A stretch of DNA of 39,602 nucleotides from Streptomyces sp. Isolate_45 (GTDB lineage Bacteria > Actinomycetota > Actinomycetes > Streptomycetales > Streptomycetaceae), in assembly GCF_024721315.2 (NCBI RefSeq), contig NZ_JANFAK020000077.1, positions 1 to 39,602 on the forward strand, in the 5' to 3' direction. Position numbers and translations under genes: made by a program. Under the pieces are notes generated by a model, which was not told the origin of the DNA, did no database searches, and saw only the letters and a list, made by a program, of their open reading frames with translations. Of this stretch, positions 33,376-39,602 are shown one piece after another (within the stretch, counting starts at the first letter, position 1; the number at the start of each line of letters is the position of its first letter).

Positions 33376-34169
33376 GGGGTCAGCAGCTCCGTGGTGGTCA
33401 CCGCGCGCAGCTCGCGGCGCGCGAGTTCTTCGAGGAGGGGCGGCATCGCGTCGACCGTGTCCGCGTAGCCGAAGTGCAGGCTCACCACCGATCCGCCTTG
33501 GATCGTCCCGGTGACGTTGCGGATGACGGCCGCGGCGCCGGGCGAGGTGAAGTCGAGGGAGTCCACGTCGTACGAGAGGACGTGCGGGTAGCCCGCCCGC
33601 TGGGCCAGCGTGCGCACGAGCGCGGTGGCGTACTGGGTCTGCGAGGGGCGGAACCAGGTCCCGATGGAACCGGTGAGGCGCTTGAGGCGCTGGGCGCAGC
33701 CGGTGATCTCCGCGTAGGCCTCCGCCTCGGACATGTCGTTGATCGCGAGGTGGCGCTGGGTGTGGTTGCCGAGCTCGTGGCCGCCGTCCAGGACGCGGCG
33801 GGCCATGTCGGGGTGGGCGTCGAGCCAGCTCCCGACGGCCAGGACGGTGACCCGGGCTCCGGCCCGCTCGGCCTCGGCGAGGACGGAGCGGGCGATGGCG
33901 GGGTCCCCGTTGCCGTGGAAGGTGAGGGCGACCCGGCGCCGGTCGCGCGCGCCGTGCCCGATCTCGACGGGCTGCCCGGCGAACCGGCGGGGGGCCGGTG
34001 CGGGGGCGGCCGGTGCGGGCTTGGCCGTCGCCCCGCCGGTGGCCTTCGGCGAGGCGGCGGGAGCGGGTCCCCGGTCGGCGGTCCGCTCCGTCCCGCAGCC
34101 GGCGGTGAGACCGGCCAGTGTGGCGAGGCCCGCGCGCAGGGCCGCCCGGCGGCCTGATGGTGAGAACAC
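33372..34169 (-). CDS. polysaccharide deacetylase (NodB-fold) protein with altered motif 1, exported
   Basis: The 265-residue protein begins with a twin-arginine-like lipoprotein leader (SPSGRRAALRAGLATLAGLTAGC), then a Pro/Ala-rich linker and a NodB-type domain. Motif 2 is intact (GNHTQRH). Motif 3 is RPSQTQY in place of the usual RPPxG. Motif 1, normally TFDDG with the catalytic and metal-binding aspartates, reads TFHGNGD here, so the metal site is different and activity on acetylated sugars is uncertain. The end has LHFGYADTVDAMPPLLEELARREL, typical of the family. I chose GTG 34169; an ATG at 34259 would add a non-protein-like stretch. It overlaps the propeller gene by 4 nt. Confidence 0.82.
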   Translation of the reverse strand: MFSPSGRRAALRAGLATLAGLTAGCGTERTADRGPAPAASPKATGGATAKPAPAAPAPAPRRFAGQPVEIGHGARDRRRVALTFHGNGDPAIARSVLAEAERAGARVTVLAVGSWLDAHPDMARRVLDGGHELGNHTQRHLAINDMSEAEAYAEITGCAQRLKRLTGSIGTWFRPSQTQYATALVRTLAQRAGYPHVLSYDVDSLDFTSPGAAAVIRNVTGTIQGGSVVSLHFGYADTVDAMPPLLEELARRELRAVTTTELLTP

Positions 34170-34623
34170 CTGCCCATTTAAGGGGTGGATGACCCGGAAG
34201 GTAATGATTGACCCAATTCGGGACCTTCGCGGGCCGGGTTCTGCGACACCTCCGTCCACTACGTGATCAACGATTCACGCAGAGCAGTCGATACTTATTC
34301 ATGGATTACGAGGTGAGTGGCCCATCTCACCAAGGATTTAGGTGGAAACTCTTAGGATATGCACACTTATGTCCAACTTGGGACTTTTGGCGTTCGGGCC
34401 CTCGTCTGCCATAGTCGCCATCACGGCTTCCCCATTGACCCGAGCGAAGTCGCCCGCCGAGGATCACACCCCCTTCGATCCTCGGCGCACCCATGAAACC
34501 CCCGCATCGCCCCACCACGGCGCCAGGGGGTTTCTGGCGTTCCGGGCCCGTTCCCGCGGGGTGCCGGAACGGCCTGCGCGGGCCGGCGATAAACGGTTGC
34601 CCCGGCCCCGGGCGGTGGATCCA
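34170..34623. promoter_or_regulatory. gene-free divergent region with A/T-rich core and hairpins
   Basis: This gap separates the deacetylase-fold gene (minus) from the binding-protein-fold gene (plus). About 34260-34400 is conspicuously A/T-rich for this genome and probably holds both promoters. A 6-bp inverted repeat GGTGAG/CTCACC (34312-34317, 34326-34331) lies within it. Downstream, 34455-34465 and 34477-34487 form a perfect 11-bp inverted repeat (core GCCGAGGATC). CGCCAG/CTGGCG forms a further hairpin around 34521-34540. TGGCGTTCGGGCCC near 34387 recurs with one inserted C near 34537. Two structures in the leader suggest attenuation or an RNA-level control, unproven. Confidence 0.5.
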
Positions 34624-35742
34624 ATGACCGTCATGAGTGCGAACCATCCGCCCCGACCCGTGCCCCCGAAGGGGTCACCCGTCCGTCTGGGCGCCCTCGC
34701 CCCACTGACCCGGCCCGGCTGGGTCACGGCGGGCCGCCACCTGCTGGCGGGGCTCGACCTGGCCGTCCGCGAGGTCAACGCCGCCGGTGGGATCGACGGC
34801 GACCCGCTGGAGCTGCTGGTCCGCGACACCGCGGCCGATCCGGAGCGGGCCGCGGCGGCCGTGCGGGAACTCGCCGACATGGGCGTGGCCGCCGTGGTCG
34901 GCGAGTACCACAGCGTCGTCGCCCGCGCCGCCGCAGCCCGGGCCGACGCCCTCGGCGTACCGTTCCTCTGCTCGTCGGCGGTGCTCGACGCGCTCACCGA
35001 CGAACCGACGGAGTGGGTCGCACGCCTCGCCCCCGCCCAGTCCCGGGGCTGGCGGACCTACGGGGACTTCCTCCTCGGCACGGGCCGGCGGCGGATCGCC
35101 GTGGCGACCCAGCCGAGCGCGTACTGGGCCACCGGCACCCGCGTCCTGCGGGACCACCTCGCTCCGCACGGCGTCGACGTCATCGAACTCGACGCGAACG
35201 CGCTGTCCCCCGGGGCCCTGTGCGACGCACTGGTCGACCACGGCGCGACGGCGCTCCTCCTGCTGGCGGGCCATCCGGAGCCGGCGACGGCGATCGTCAG
35301 GGCGGTCCGGTCCGACCCGCGCCTAGCGGGCACGCTGATCGGCGCTCCGGCCGGACAGCCGGAGTTCGCCGAATGGGCCGCGCTGCTGGGCGCGGACGGC
35401 GCCGGGATCCCGTTCCTGCGCTACGTGCCCGAACACCTCGGTCCGCTCGGCGAACGCGTCGGGGCGGAGCTCCGCGAGCTGCTGGGCGAGGCGCCCTCCT
35501 TCGTCGCCTTCGAGGGCTGGGACACCATCGCCGTCCTCGCCGAGGTGCTGCGTTCCCACGGCACGGAACGGGCGGCCGTCGCAGGGGCGTGGCCGCGCGT
35601 GGCCGTCGAGGGCACCCGCGGGCCGATCCGGTTCTCCCGCGTGCCGGGCATCGGCGTTCGGCAATGGGCCTGGGCGCCGATCCAGGTCGCCGATCGCGAT
35701 CCGGCGGAACCGGACCGCTTCCGGACCCTCCACACCGGGTGA
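34624..35742 (+). CDS. type I periplasmic-binding-fold protein without signal peptide (amide/amino-acid binding-like)
   Basis: The 372-residue protein has the Peripla_BP_6 fold: VRLGALAPLTRPGWVTAGRHLLAGLDLAVREVNAAGGIDG at the start, LLVRDTAADPERAAAAVRELADMGVAAVVGEYHS, AARADALGVPFLCSSAVLDAL, and FVAFEGWDTIAVLAEVLRSHG. These match amino-acid/urea/amide-binding proteins of the LivJ/AmiC type. No signal peptide or lipobox precedes the domain, with either ATG 34624 or 34633, so it probably acts inside the cell, like AmiC-type sensors, and is not part of a transporter. No permease gene is adjacent. The ligand is unknown. Confidence 0.78.
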   Translation: MTVMSANHPPRPVPPKGSPVRLGALAPLTRPGWVTAGRHLLAGLDLAVREVNAAGGIDGDPLELLVRDTAADPERAAAAVRELADMGVAAVVGEYHSVVARAAAARADALGVPFLCSSAVLDALTDEPTEWVARLAPAQSRGWRTYGDFLLGTGRRRIAVATQPSAYWATGTRVLRDHLAPHGVDVIELDANALSPGALCDALVDHGATALLLLAGHPEPATAIVRAVRSDPRLAGTLIGAPAGQPEFAEWAALLGADGAGIPFLRYVPEHLGPLGERVGAELRELLGEAPSFVAFEGWDTIAVLAEVLRSHGTERAAVAGAWPRVAVEGTRGPIRFSRVPGIGVRQWAWAPIQVADRDPAEPDRFRTLHTG

Positions 35743-35765
35743 GGGGCGGAGGGCCGACCGCCGGG

Positions 35766-36272
35766 TCAGCGGTCGGCCACGCGCATCTCGAACCAGGTGA
35801 TCTTGCCGCGCGGCAGCAGGTCGGCGCCCCAGCGGTCGGACAGCTTGTCGACGAGGAAGAGCCCGCGACCCGTGGTGTCCAACTCGTGCACCGGCATCAG
35901 ACAGGGCAACCCGCGCGAGGGGTCGCGCACCTCGACGCGGATCCAGCCGCGCCGACGGAGCATCCGTAAACCGAAGGAACGGGCCCCGGTGTGGCGCACG
36001 GCGTTGCCGACGAGTTCAGAGACCAGCAGGACGGCGTGCTCGGCGATCTGCGGCGAGAGGCCCCAGAAGCGGATCACCACGCTCTGGGTGAGCCGCCGGG
36101 CCGTGCTCGCCGATTCGGGCATGGAGGGCAGGATCACCTCCGCCTCGGCCGGGTTCCCGTACAACTCCAGCGCTTTGAGACCCTGTTCGTCCTCAAGCGC
36201 CGCCGTGAGCCGTACGGCCGAAGCGCTACTGATGCGCTGCCGCGGCTGCTCAACACCCTCCAGGCCCGCCAT
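35766..36272 (-). CDS. RsbW-like ATP-binding protein (HATPase_c_2)
   Basis: This 168-residue protein belongs to the very numerous streptomycete family of anti-sigma-factor-type kinases. The GHKL ATP-binding site is visible: N-box ELVGNAVRHTGARS, G1-box VRDPSRGLPCL, and G2-box TTGRGLFLVDKLSDRWG, ending in ITWFEMRV. The N-terminal about 50 residues are unrelated and variable. I chose ATG 36272. It is expected to bind a partner sigma factor or anti-anti-sigma factor in the cytoplasm; none is adjacent, so the partner is unknown. It is convergent with the binding-protein-fold gene, with a gap of only 23 bp. Confidence 0.88.
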   Translation of the reverse strand: MAGLEGVEQPRQRISSASAVRLTAALEDEQGLKALELYGNPAEAEVILPSMPESASTARRLTQSVVIRFWGLSPQIAEHAVLLVSELVGNAVRHTGARSFGLRMLRRRGWIRVEVRDPSRGLPCLMPVHELDTTGRGLFLVDKLSDRWGADLLPRGKITWFEMRVADR

Positions 36273-36352
36273 GCACCCATCATGGACGGCCGATGCGCCC
36301 GTCCGGGCCGTTCCGCAGGAAAACACCCCCCGGAACCTTCGATTCCGGGAGG

Positions 36353-36370
36353 GTGCATCGGCATATGCAC
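36353..36370. repeat. inverted repeat upstream of the RsbW-like gene
   Basis: GTGCAT (36353-36358) and ATGCAC (36365-36370) flank 6 bp. Just beside it, CCGGAA/TTCCGG arms around 36331-36347 form another hairpin. Both lie in the 264-bp gap before the gene and may be operator or leader structures. Confidence 0.4.
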
Positions 36371-36455
36371 AAGGCAATCAGGGGGCTGTGATACCCATTT
36401 GACCTGCGGTGACAACGCGTCGCGCGGCGATCACCGCGAGTGGATCGCCATTTCC

Positions 36456-36475
36456 CCTTAAGGCTGCCTTAAGGC
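36456..36475. repeat. direct repeat of CCTTAAGGC
   Basis: CCTTAAGGC occurs at 36456-36464 and 36467-36475, an 11-bp period, each copy containing the palindrome CCTTAAGG. One helical turn of spacing suits a dimeric or cooperative DNA-binding protein. Nearby, GCGGTGA (36406-36412) and TCACCGC (36431-36437) form a 7-bp inverted repeat. Confidence 0.4.
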
Positions 36476-36502
36476 CTGGCTAATCCACCCCCAGGGAGGA
36501 GG

Positions 36503-36544
36503 CCGCGCTCATACGACCGCGCTCATACGGCCGCGCTCATACGA
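36503..36544. repeat. three tandem copies of a 14-bp unit over a stop codon
   Basis: CCGCGCTCATACGA is repeated at 36503-36516, 36517-36530 (last base G) and 36531-36544. The third copy contains the enoyl-CoA hydratase stop codon (36537-36539), and each copy carries the same TCA, so the stop region has been triplicated. Confidence 0.9.
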
Positions 36545-37304
36545 ACTTGGCCTTGCCCGGGCCCTCCTCGACGAAGCTGCGCATGCCGCGCTCGCGGTCC
36601 TCGGTGGCGAACAGGCCCGCGAACCAGTTGCGTTCGATGGTCAGGCCGGTGTCGATGTCTGCCTCCAGACCCGCGTCCACGCACTCCTTCGCGGCGCGCA
36701 GCGCGAGCGCCGGGCCCTGCGCCAGCTTGGCGGCCCAGGCGTGCGCCTGCTCGTACACCTCGGCGGCGGGCACGATCCGGTCCACCAGGCCGAGGGCGAG
36801 GGCCTCTTCGGCCTTCACCATCCGGCCGGTGAAGATCAGGTCCTTGGCCTTGGACGGGCCGATCAGCCGGGACAGCCGCTGGGTGCCGCCCGCGCCCGGG
36901 ATCAGGCCGAGCAGGATCTCCGGCTGGCCGAGCTTGGCGTTGTCGGCGGCGATCCGGTAGTCGGCGCACAGCGCGAGTTCGCAGCCACCGCCGAGCGCGT
37001 AACCGGTGATGGCCGCGACGACGGGCTTGGGAATCCGGGCGACGGCCGTGAAGGCCTCCTGCAGGCCGCGGGACCGGGCGACCATGGCCGCGTGGTCCAT
37101 GACCTGCATCTCCTTGATGTCCGCGCCGGCCGCGAACACCTTCTCCCCGCCGTAGAGGACGACCGCGCGCACGTCGGCGCGGTCGGTGGCCTCCACCGCG
37201 AGCTCGCGGAGCCGGTCCTGGGTGGCGATGTCCAGGGCGTTCATGGGCGGCCGGTCCAGCAGGATGGTGCCGACGCCTTCGGAGACTTCGAGAGAGATGG
37301 TCAT
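36537..37304 (-). CDS. enoyl-CoA hydratase/isomerase family protein
   Basis: This 255-residue crotonase-fold enzyme probably hydrates trans-2-enoyl-CoA in fatty acid breakdown. It shows the start VSEGVGTILLDRPPMNALDIATQ, the oxyanion-hole segment KVFAAGADIKEMQ, the second oxyanion region ITGYALGGGCELALCADYRIA, and LGQPEILLGLIPGAGGTQRLSRLIG with the family's catalytic glutamates at PEI and near AKLGQPE. ATG 37304 is chosen; a GTG-like upstream extension lacks family similarity. It ends in the 14-bp triplication. Substrate chain length is not predictable. Confidence 0.93.
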   Translation of the reverse strand: MTISLEVSEGVGTILLDRPPMNALDIATQDRLRELAVEATDRADVRAVVLYGGEKVFAAGADIKEMQVMDHAAMVARSRGLQEAFTAVARIPKPVVAAITGYALGGGCELALCADYRIAADNAKLGQPEILLGLIPGAGGTQRLSRLIGPSKAKDLIFTGRMVKAEEALALGLVDRIVPAAEVYEQAHAWAAKLAQGPALALRAAKECVDAGLEADIDTGLTIERNWFAGLFATEDRERGMRSFVEEGPGKAKFV

Positions 37305-37332
37305 ACGGGTCAGGTTAGCGGCGGTTAACCAC

Positions 37333-37371
37333 AAGTGGCCCGGTGCCGTGGGTCACAGCACCGGGCCACTT
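37333..37371 (-). terminator. terminator after the larger L,D-transpeptidase gene
   Basis: AAGTGGCCCGGTGC (37333-37346) and GCACCGGGCCACTT (37358-37371) are perfect 14-bp arms with an 11-nt loop, 20 nt after the transpeptidase stop and before the enoyl-CoA hydratase start on the same strand. Confidence 0.85.
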
Positions 37372-37391
37372 CGACTACGTGCGCGAGCGGC

Positions 37392-38633
37392 TTACTTGAT
37401 CCACTCCGCCCAGTCCATGTTCCAGCCGTTCAGGCCGTTGTCCGGGGCGATCTGCTTGTCCTTGGAGTTCTTCACGACGACCACGTCGCCGATCAGCGAC
37501 TCGTTGAAGAACCAGGCGGCCGGGGTGCTGTCGTCACCGGCGCCGCGGACGTCGCGCAGGCCGACGCAGCCGTGGCTGACGTTCTCCGAGCCGAAGGTGC
37601 CCGAAGAGGCCCAGTAGTTGCCGTGGACGAAGGTGCCCGACTGCGACAGCCGCATCGCGTGCGGCACGTCGGAGATGTCGTACTCGCCGCCGAAGCCGAC
37701 CGTGGCGCCGTTCATCCGGGTCACCTTGTACTTCTCGCTGATGACCATCTGCCCGTTGTAGGTGGTCGTCGCCGGGGCACCCGCGGTGATCGGGATGTTC
37801 TTGAGCACCTGGCCGTCGCGGACGACCTCCATCTGCTTGGAACTCGCGTCGACCGTGGTCACCTGGGAGCGGCCGACGGTGAAGGTGACCGTACGGGTCT
37901 GCTTGCCGTAGACCCCCGGACGGCCCTCGACCCCGTCGAGGGCGAGCTTCACGGTGACCTTCGTGCCGGCGGCCCAGTACTTCTCCGGGCGGAAGTCGAG
38001 GCGGTCGTTGCCGAACCAGTGGCCCTCGACGGGGACGGACGGCTCGGCGGTGACCGTGATGGCCTTCTCGACGGCCTCGGGGTTGGTGATCCCACGGGTG
38101 AAGTTGATCGACACCGGCATGCCCACGCCGACGGTCGAGCCGTCCTCGGGCGTGTAGTGGCCGACGAAGGTGTTGACGGGGGTCAGGGTGGAGAAAGTGG
38201 TGTCCTTGGCGGACTCGCGTCCCGCCTCGTCCTTCGCGACCGCGTGCACCTTGTACTCGGTGGCCGAGGCCAGGTGGCGGTTGGGCTCCCAGCTCGCGCC
38301 GTCCGCGGCGAGCTTGCCCTCGACCGCGTTGCCCTTGGTGTCGGCGACGGTCACCGTGGTGAGCTTGCCGCCCGTGCTGGTTATCTTCAGGACGCCGCTC
38401 GTGGCGACCTCCTTGGCCCCGTCGTCCGGCTTGACGTTGACCACGGCCTTGGACGCCTCGGTGCCGGTCTTGCCGCCGCCCCCGGATCCGCCGCCCTTCC
38501 CGTCGCCGCCCCCGCTGTTGCCCCCGCCGCTGCACGCGCTGGTCAACAGCAGGGCCGCTCCCAGCAGGAGGGCCGGCAGGCCGGTGCGGACGCGGCCGCG
38601 TATCGGCTGCAGGTTCACTCGTGTACTCCCCAT
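37392..38633 (-). CDS. L,D-transpeptidase lipoprotein with Ig-like domains
   Basis: The enzyme makes 3-3 cross-links in peptidoglycan. The 413-residue protein has a lipoprotein leader (GLPALLLGAALLLTSAC, lipobox LTSAC), a Gly/Ser-rich linker, two immunoglobulin-like domains (about residues 65-270, VVNVKPDDGAKEVATSGVLKITS and VGHYTPEDGSTVGVGMPVSINF), and a C-terminal YkuD domain. The catalytic motif is HGNYWASSGTFGSENVSHGCVGL with C356 and H354. This is the LdtMt2-like architecture of actinobacteria. ATG 38633 has GGGGGAC directly upstream. Such enzymes contribute to beta-lactam tolerance in mycobacteria; here the role is presumed cell-wall maintenance. Confidence 0.95.
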   Translation of the reverse strand: MGSTRVNLQPIRGRVRTGLPALLLGAALLLTSACSGGGNSGGGDGKGGGSGGGGKTGTEASKAVVNVKPDDGAKEVATSGVLKITSTGGKLTTVTVADTKGNAVEGKLAADGASWEPNRHLASATEYKVHAVAKDEAGRESAKDTTFSTLTPVNTFVGHYTPEDGSTVGVGMPVSINFTRGITNPEAVEKAITVTAEPSVPVEGHWFGNDRLDFRPEKYWAAGTKVTVKLALDGVEGRPGVYGKQTRTVTFTVGRSQVTTVDASSKQMEVVRDGQVLKNIPITAGAPATTTYNGQMVISEKYKVTRMNGATVGFGGEYDISDVPHAMRLSQSGTFVHGNYWASSGTFGSENVSHGCVGLRDVRGAGDDSTPAAWFFNESLIGDVVVVKNSKDKQIAPDNGLNGWNMDWAEWIK

Positions 38634-38754
38634 GTCCCCCGCGCGCGGGCAGTCGCGCGCATGTCGACAGGTAATCACAGGGGAACAACACGAAAAAGCA
38701 CGGTCTTGTCACCGTTCCGTCCCAAGTGCCCGGCCCGGCGCGGGCCCCCGGACC

Positions 38755-39456
38755 TCAGTCCTCGGTGCCGGGTTTGACGCCCCATACGTAGACGACGTCG
38801 CCCTCCCGCAGCAGGTCCCACAGCCGCTTCGCGTCAGGCACCGTGAGGTTCACGCAGCCGGCCGAGCCGCCGTGCTCGAAGAGCGGGCCGGGGCGGCCGT
38901 GCAGGGCCTGGCCCCTGTCGAAGAACTGGGCGTACGGCATGGGGGCGTCGTCGTACAGGGTCGACTTGTGGTCCTTGCTGCGCCAGTAGACCTCGTGCAG
39001 TCCGGGGCGGGTCTCCTCCTCGTCGCGGCCGGTGCGGACGGGCACGGGCGGGAACACGACGCGGCGGCCGCTCTGCACCCACAGCAGCTGGCGCGCAAGG
39101 TCCACGCACGTCACCCGGTGGCCGCGGACGGGGCACTCCCCGGCGGCGTTCGGGTTCGCGCGGGCGGCGACGGCGACGGCCGTCCGGTGGGTGACGAGGC
39201 CCGCGTAGCCGTCGGCCGGGGTGACCCCGTGCTCGTGCTGGAAGGCGCGGACGGCGAGGCAGTCGGCCCGGGACTGGACCCCGTCGACCGGCAGGCGCAG
39301 CTGGGCCTCCAGCTCCCGCTGGTAGGGGCCGGTGCCGGCCGTGCAGGCCCGCTCCGGCTCCGGCTCGGCCGCCGCGGCGGCGGGGGCGGCGAGCGCGAGC
39401 GCCGCCCACAGGGCCGCGGTTCCGGCCGCCGTGACCGCCGCCTGACGTGTAGCCAT
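38755..39456 (-). CDS. secreted L,D-transpeptidase-domain protein
   Basis: This 233-residue protein has a Sec signal peptide (AAGTAALWAALALAAPAAAA, cleavage near residue 30). A peptidoglycan-binding-like helical segment follows (LEAQLRLPVDGVQSRADCLAVRAFQHEHGVTPADGYAGLVT), then a YkuD-type catalytic domain. The active-site stretch is LHGRPGPLFEHGGSAGCVNLTVPDAKRLWDLL with C201. The SxGC signature has Gly-Ser-Ala-Gly-Cys where the canonical family has Ser-His-Gly-Cys, so the active site is a variant. ATG 39456 has GGAGGAGG upstream. It is the second wall-cross-linking protein in a row on this strand. Confidence 0.85.
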   Translation of the reverse strand: MATRQAAVTAAGTAALWAALALAAPAAAAAEPEPERACTAGTGPYQRELEAQLRLPVDGVQSRADCLAVRAFQHEHGVTPADGYAGLVTHRTAVAVAARANPNAAGECPVRGHRVTCVDLARQLLWVQSGRRVVFPPVPVRTGRDEEETRPGLHEVYWRSKDHKSTLYDDAPMPYAQFFDRGQALHGRPGPLFEHGGSAGCVNLTVPDAKRLWDLLREGDVVYVWGVKPGTED

Positions 39457-39528
39457 CCGGGCCTCCTCCGGCCCGCCGGCCGGGCCACCGCCCTCCACCC
39501 AACCGGCGCCGGCGGCGGTGCGCCCGCG

Positions 39529-39602
<74 letters not shown>

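Noticed and set aside
34208..34414. Possible 68-aa gene in the A/T-rich gap
   Set aside because: No ribosome-binding site, no normal third-position bias and no recognisable pattern; better read as promoter region.
34624..35742. ABC transporter substrate-binding protein
   Set aside because: No signal peptide or lipobox and no permease or ATPase genes nearby; described only by fold.

Overview
The window is high-G+C actinomycete DNA, almost certainly Streptomyces. Codon third positions are nearly always G or C, GTG starts are common, and there are Tat signals, twin-arginine and lipobox leaders, an SsgA-like sporulation protein, and many long G/C hairpin terminators without U-tracts. From memory, the order sdaA-glyA-gcvH-gcvT, dpp-type transporter, cysteine desulfurase, mnmA matches the SCO5469-SCO5488 part of the S. 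coelicolor core chromosome, so much of the left half looks like ordinary core. No rRNA, tRNA, CRISPR array, transposase or prophage gene was seen. The last 73 bases are a pure G run and are probably a sequencing artefact.

Layout. 0-2.6 kb: a DUF1330 protein, a GlxA/AdpA-type AraC regulator and a divergent NADPH:quinone-type oxidoreductase. 2.6-6.3 kb: mnmA (tRNA 2-thiouridylase) and its sulfur donor, a cysteine desulfurase, separated by an oppositely oriented Tat-exported amidase, a 77-aa unknown protein, short tandem repeats and a remarkable 165-nt hairpin. 6.4-8.0 kb: a thioesterase and a TRIC-type channel. 8.1-14.3 kb: a five-gene peptide ABC transporter on the minus strand in the order C-A-B-D-F.

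14.9-22.7 kb is a serine/glycine block. A tandem glycine riboswitch precedes gcvT, followed by gcvH, glyA, a small membrane protein with a probable frameshift, and sdaA. Divergent from it are a P-loop ATPase and two SseB-family genes (SseB = enhanced serine sensitivity). Glycine cleavage, serine/glycine interconversion and serine deamination are therefore encoded together with proteins of a serine-related family.

22.9-29.5 kb: a small secreted protein, a three-helix membrane protein, an SsgA-like protein, a secreted AMIN-like protein, a flavodoxin-like protein, and a cobalamin riboswitch driving cbiMNQO (cobalt uptake) with a PadR regulator close behind. 29.5-32.1 kb: a two-EF-hand protein, then a two-gene natural-product locus: an AlbC-type cyclodipeptide synthase overlapping a CYP121-like cytochrome P450. 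The synthase has every expected catalytic residue, but the P450 differs from CYP121 (as recalled) at two substrate-contact positions, so the final diketopiperazine is probably not mycocyclosin. 32.2-39.5 kb: a lipoprotein beta-propeller coupled to a NodB-fold protein with an altered metal motif, a type I periplasmic-binding-fold protein without signal peptide, an RsbW-like ATPase, an enoyl-CoA hydratase and two exported L,D-transpeptidases.

The two observations most worth following are the 5020-5184 hairpin, in which all 12 non-Watson-Crick pairs but one are G-U wobbles on the plus strand, and the cyclodipeptide synthase/P450 pair.
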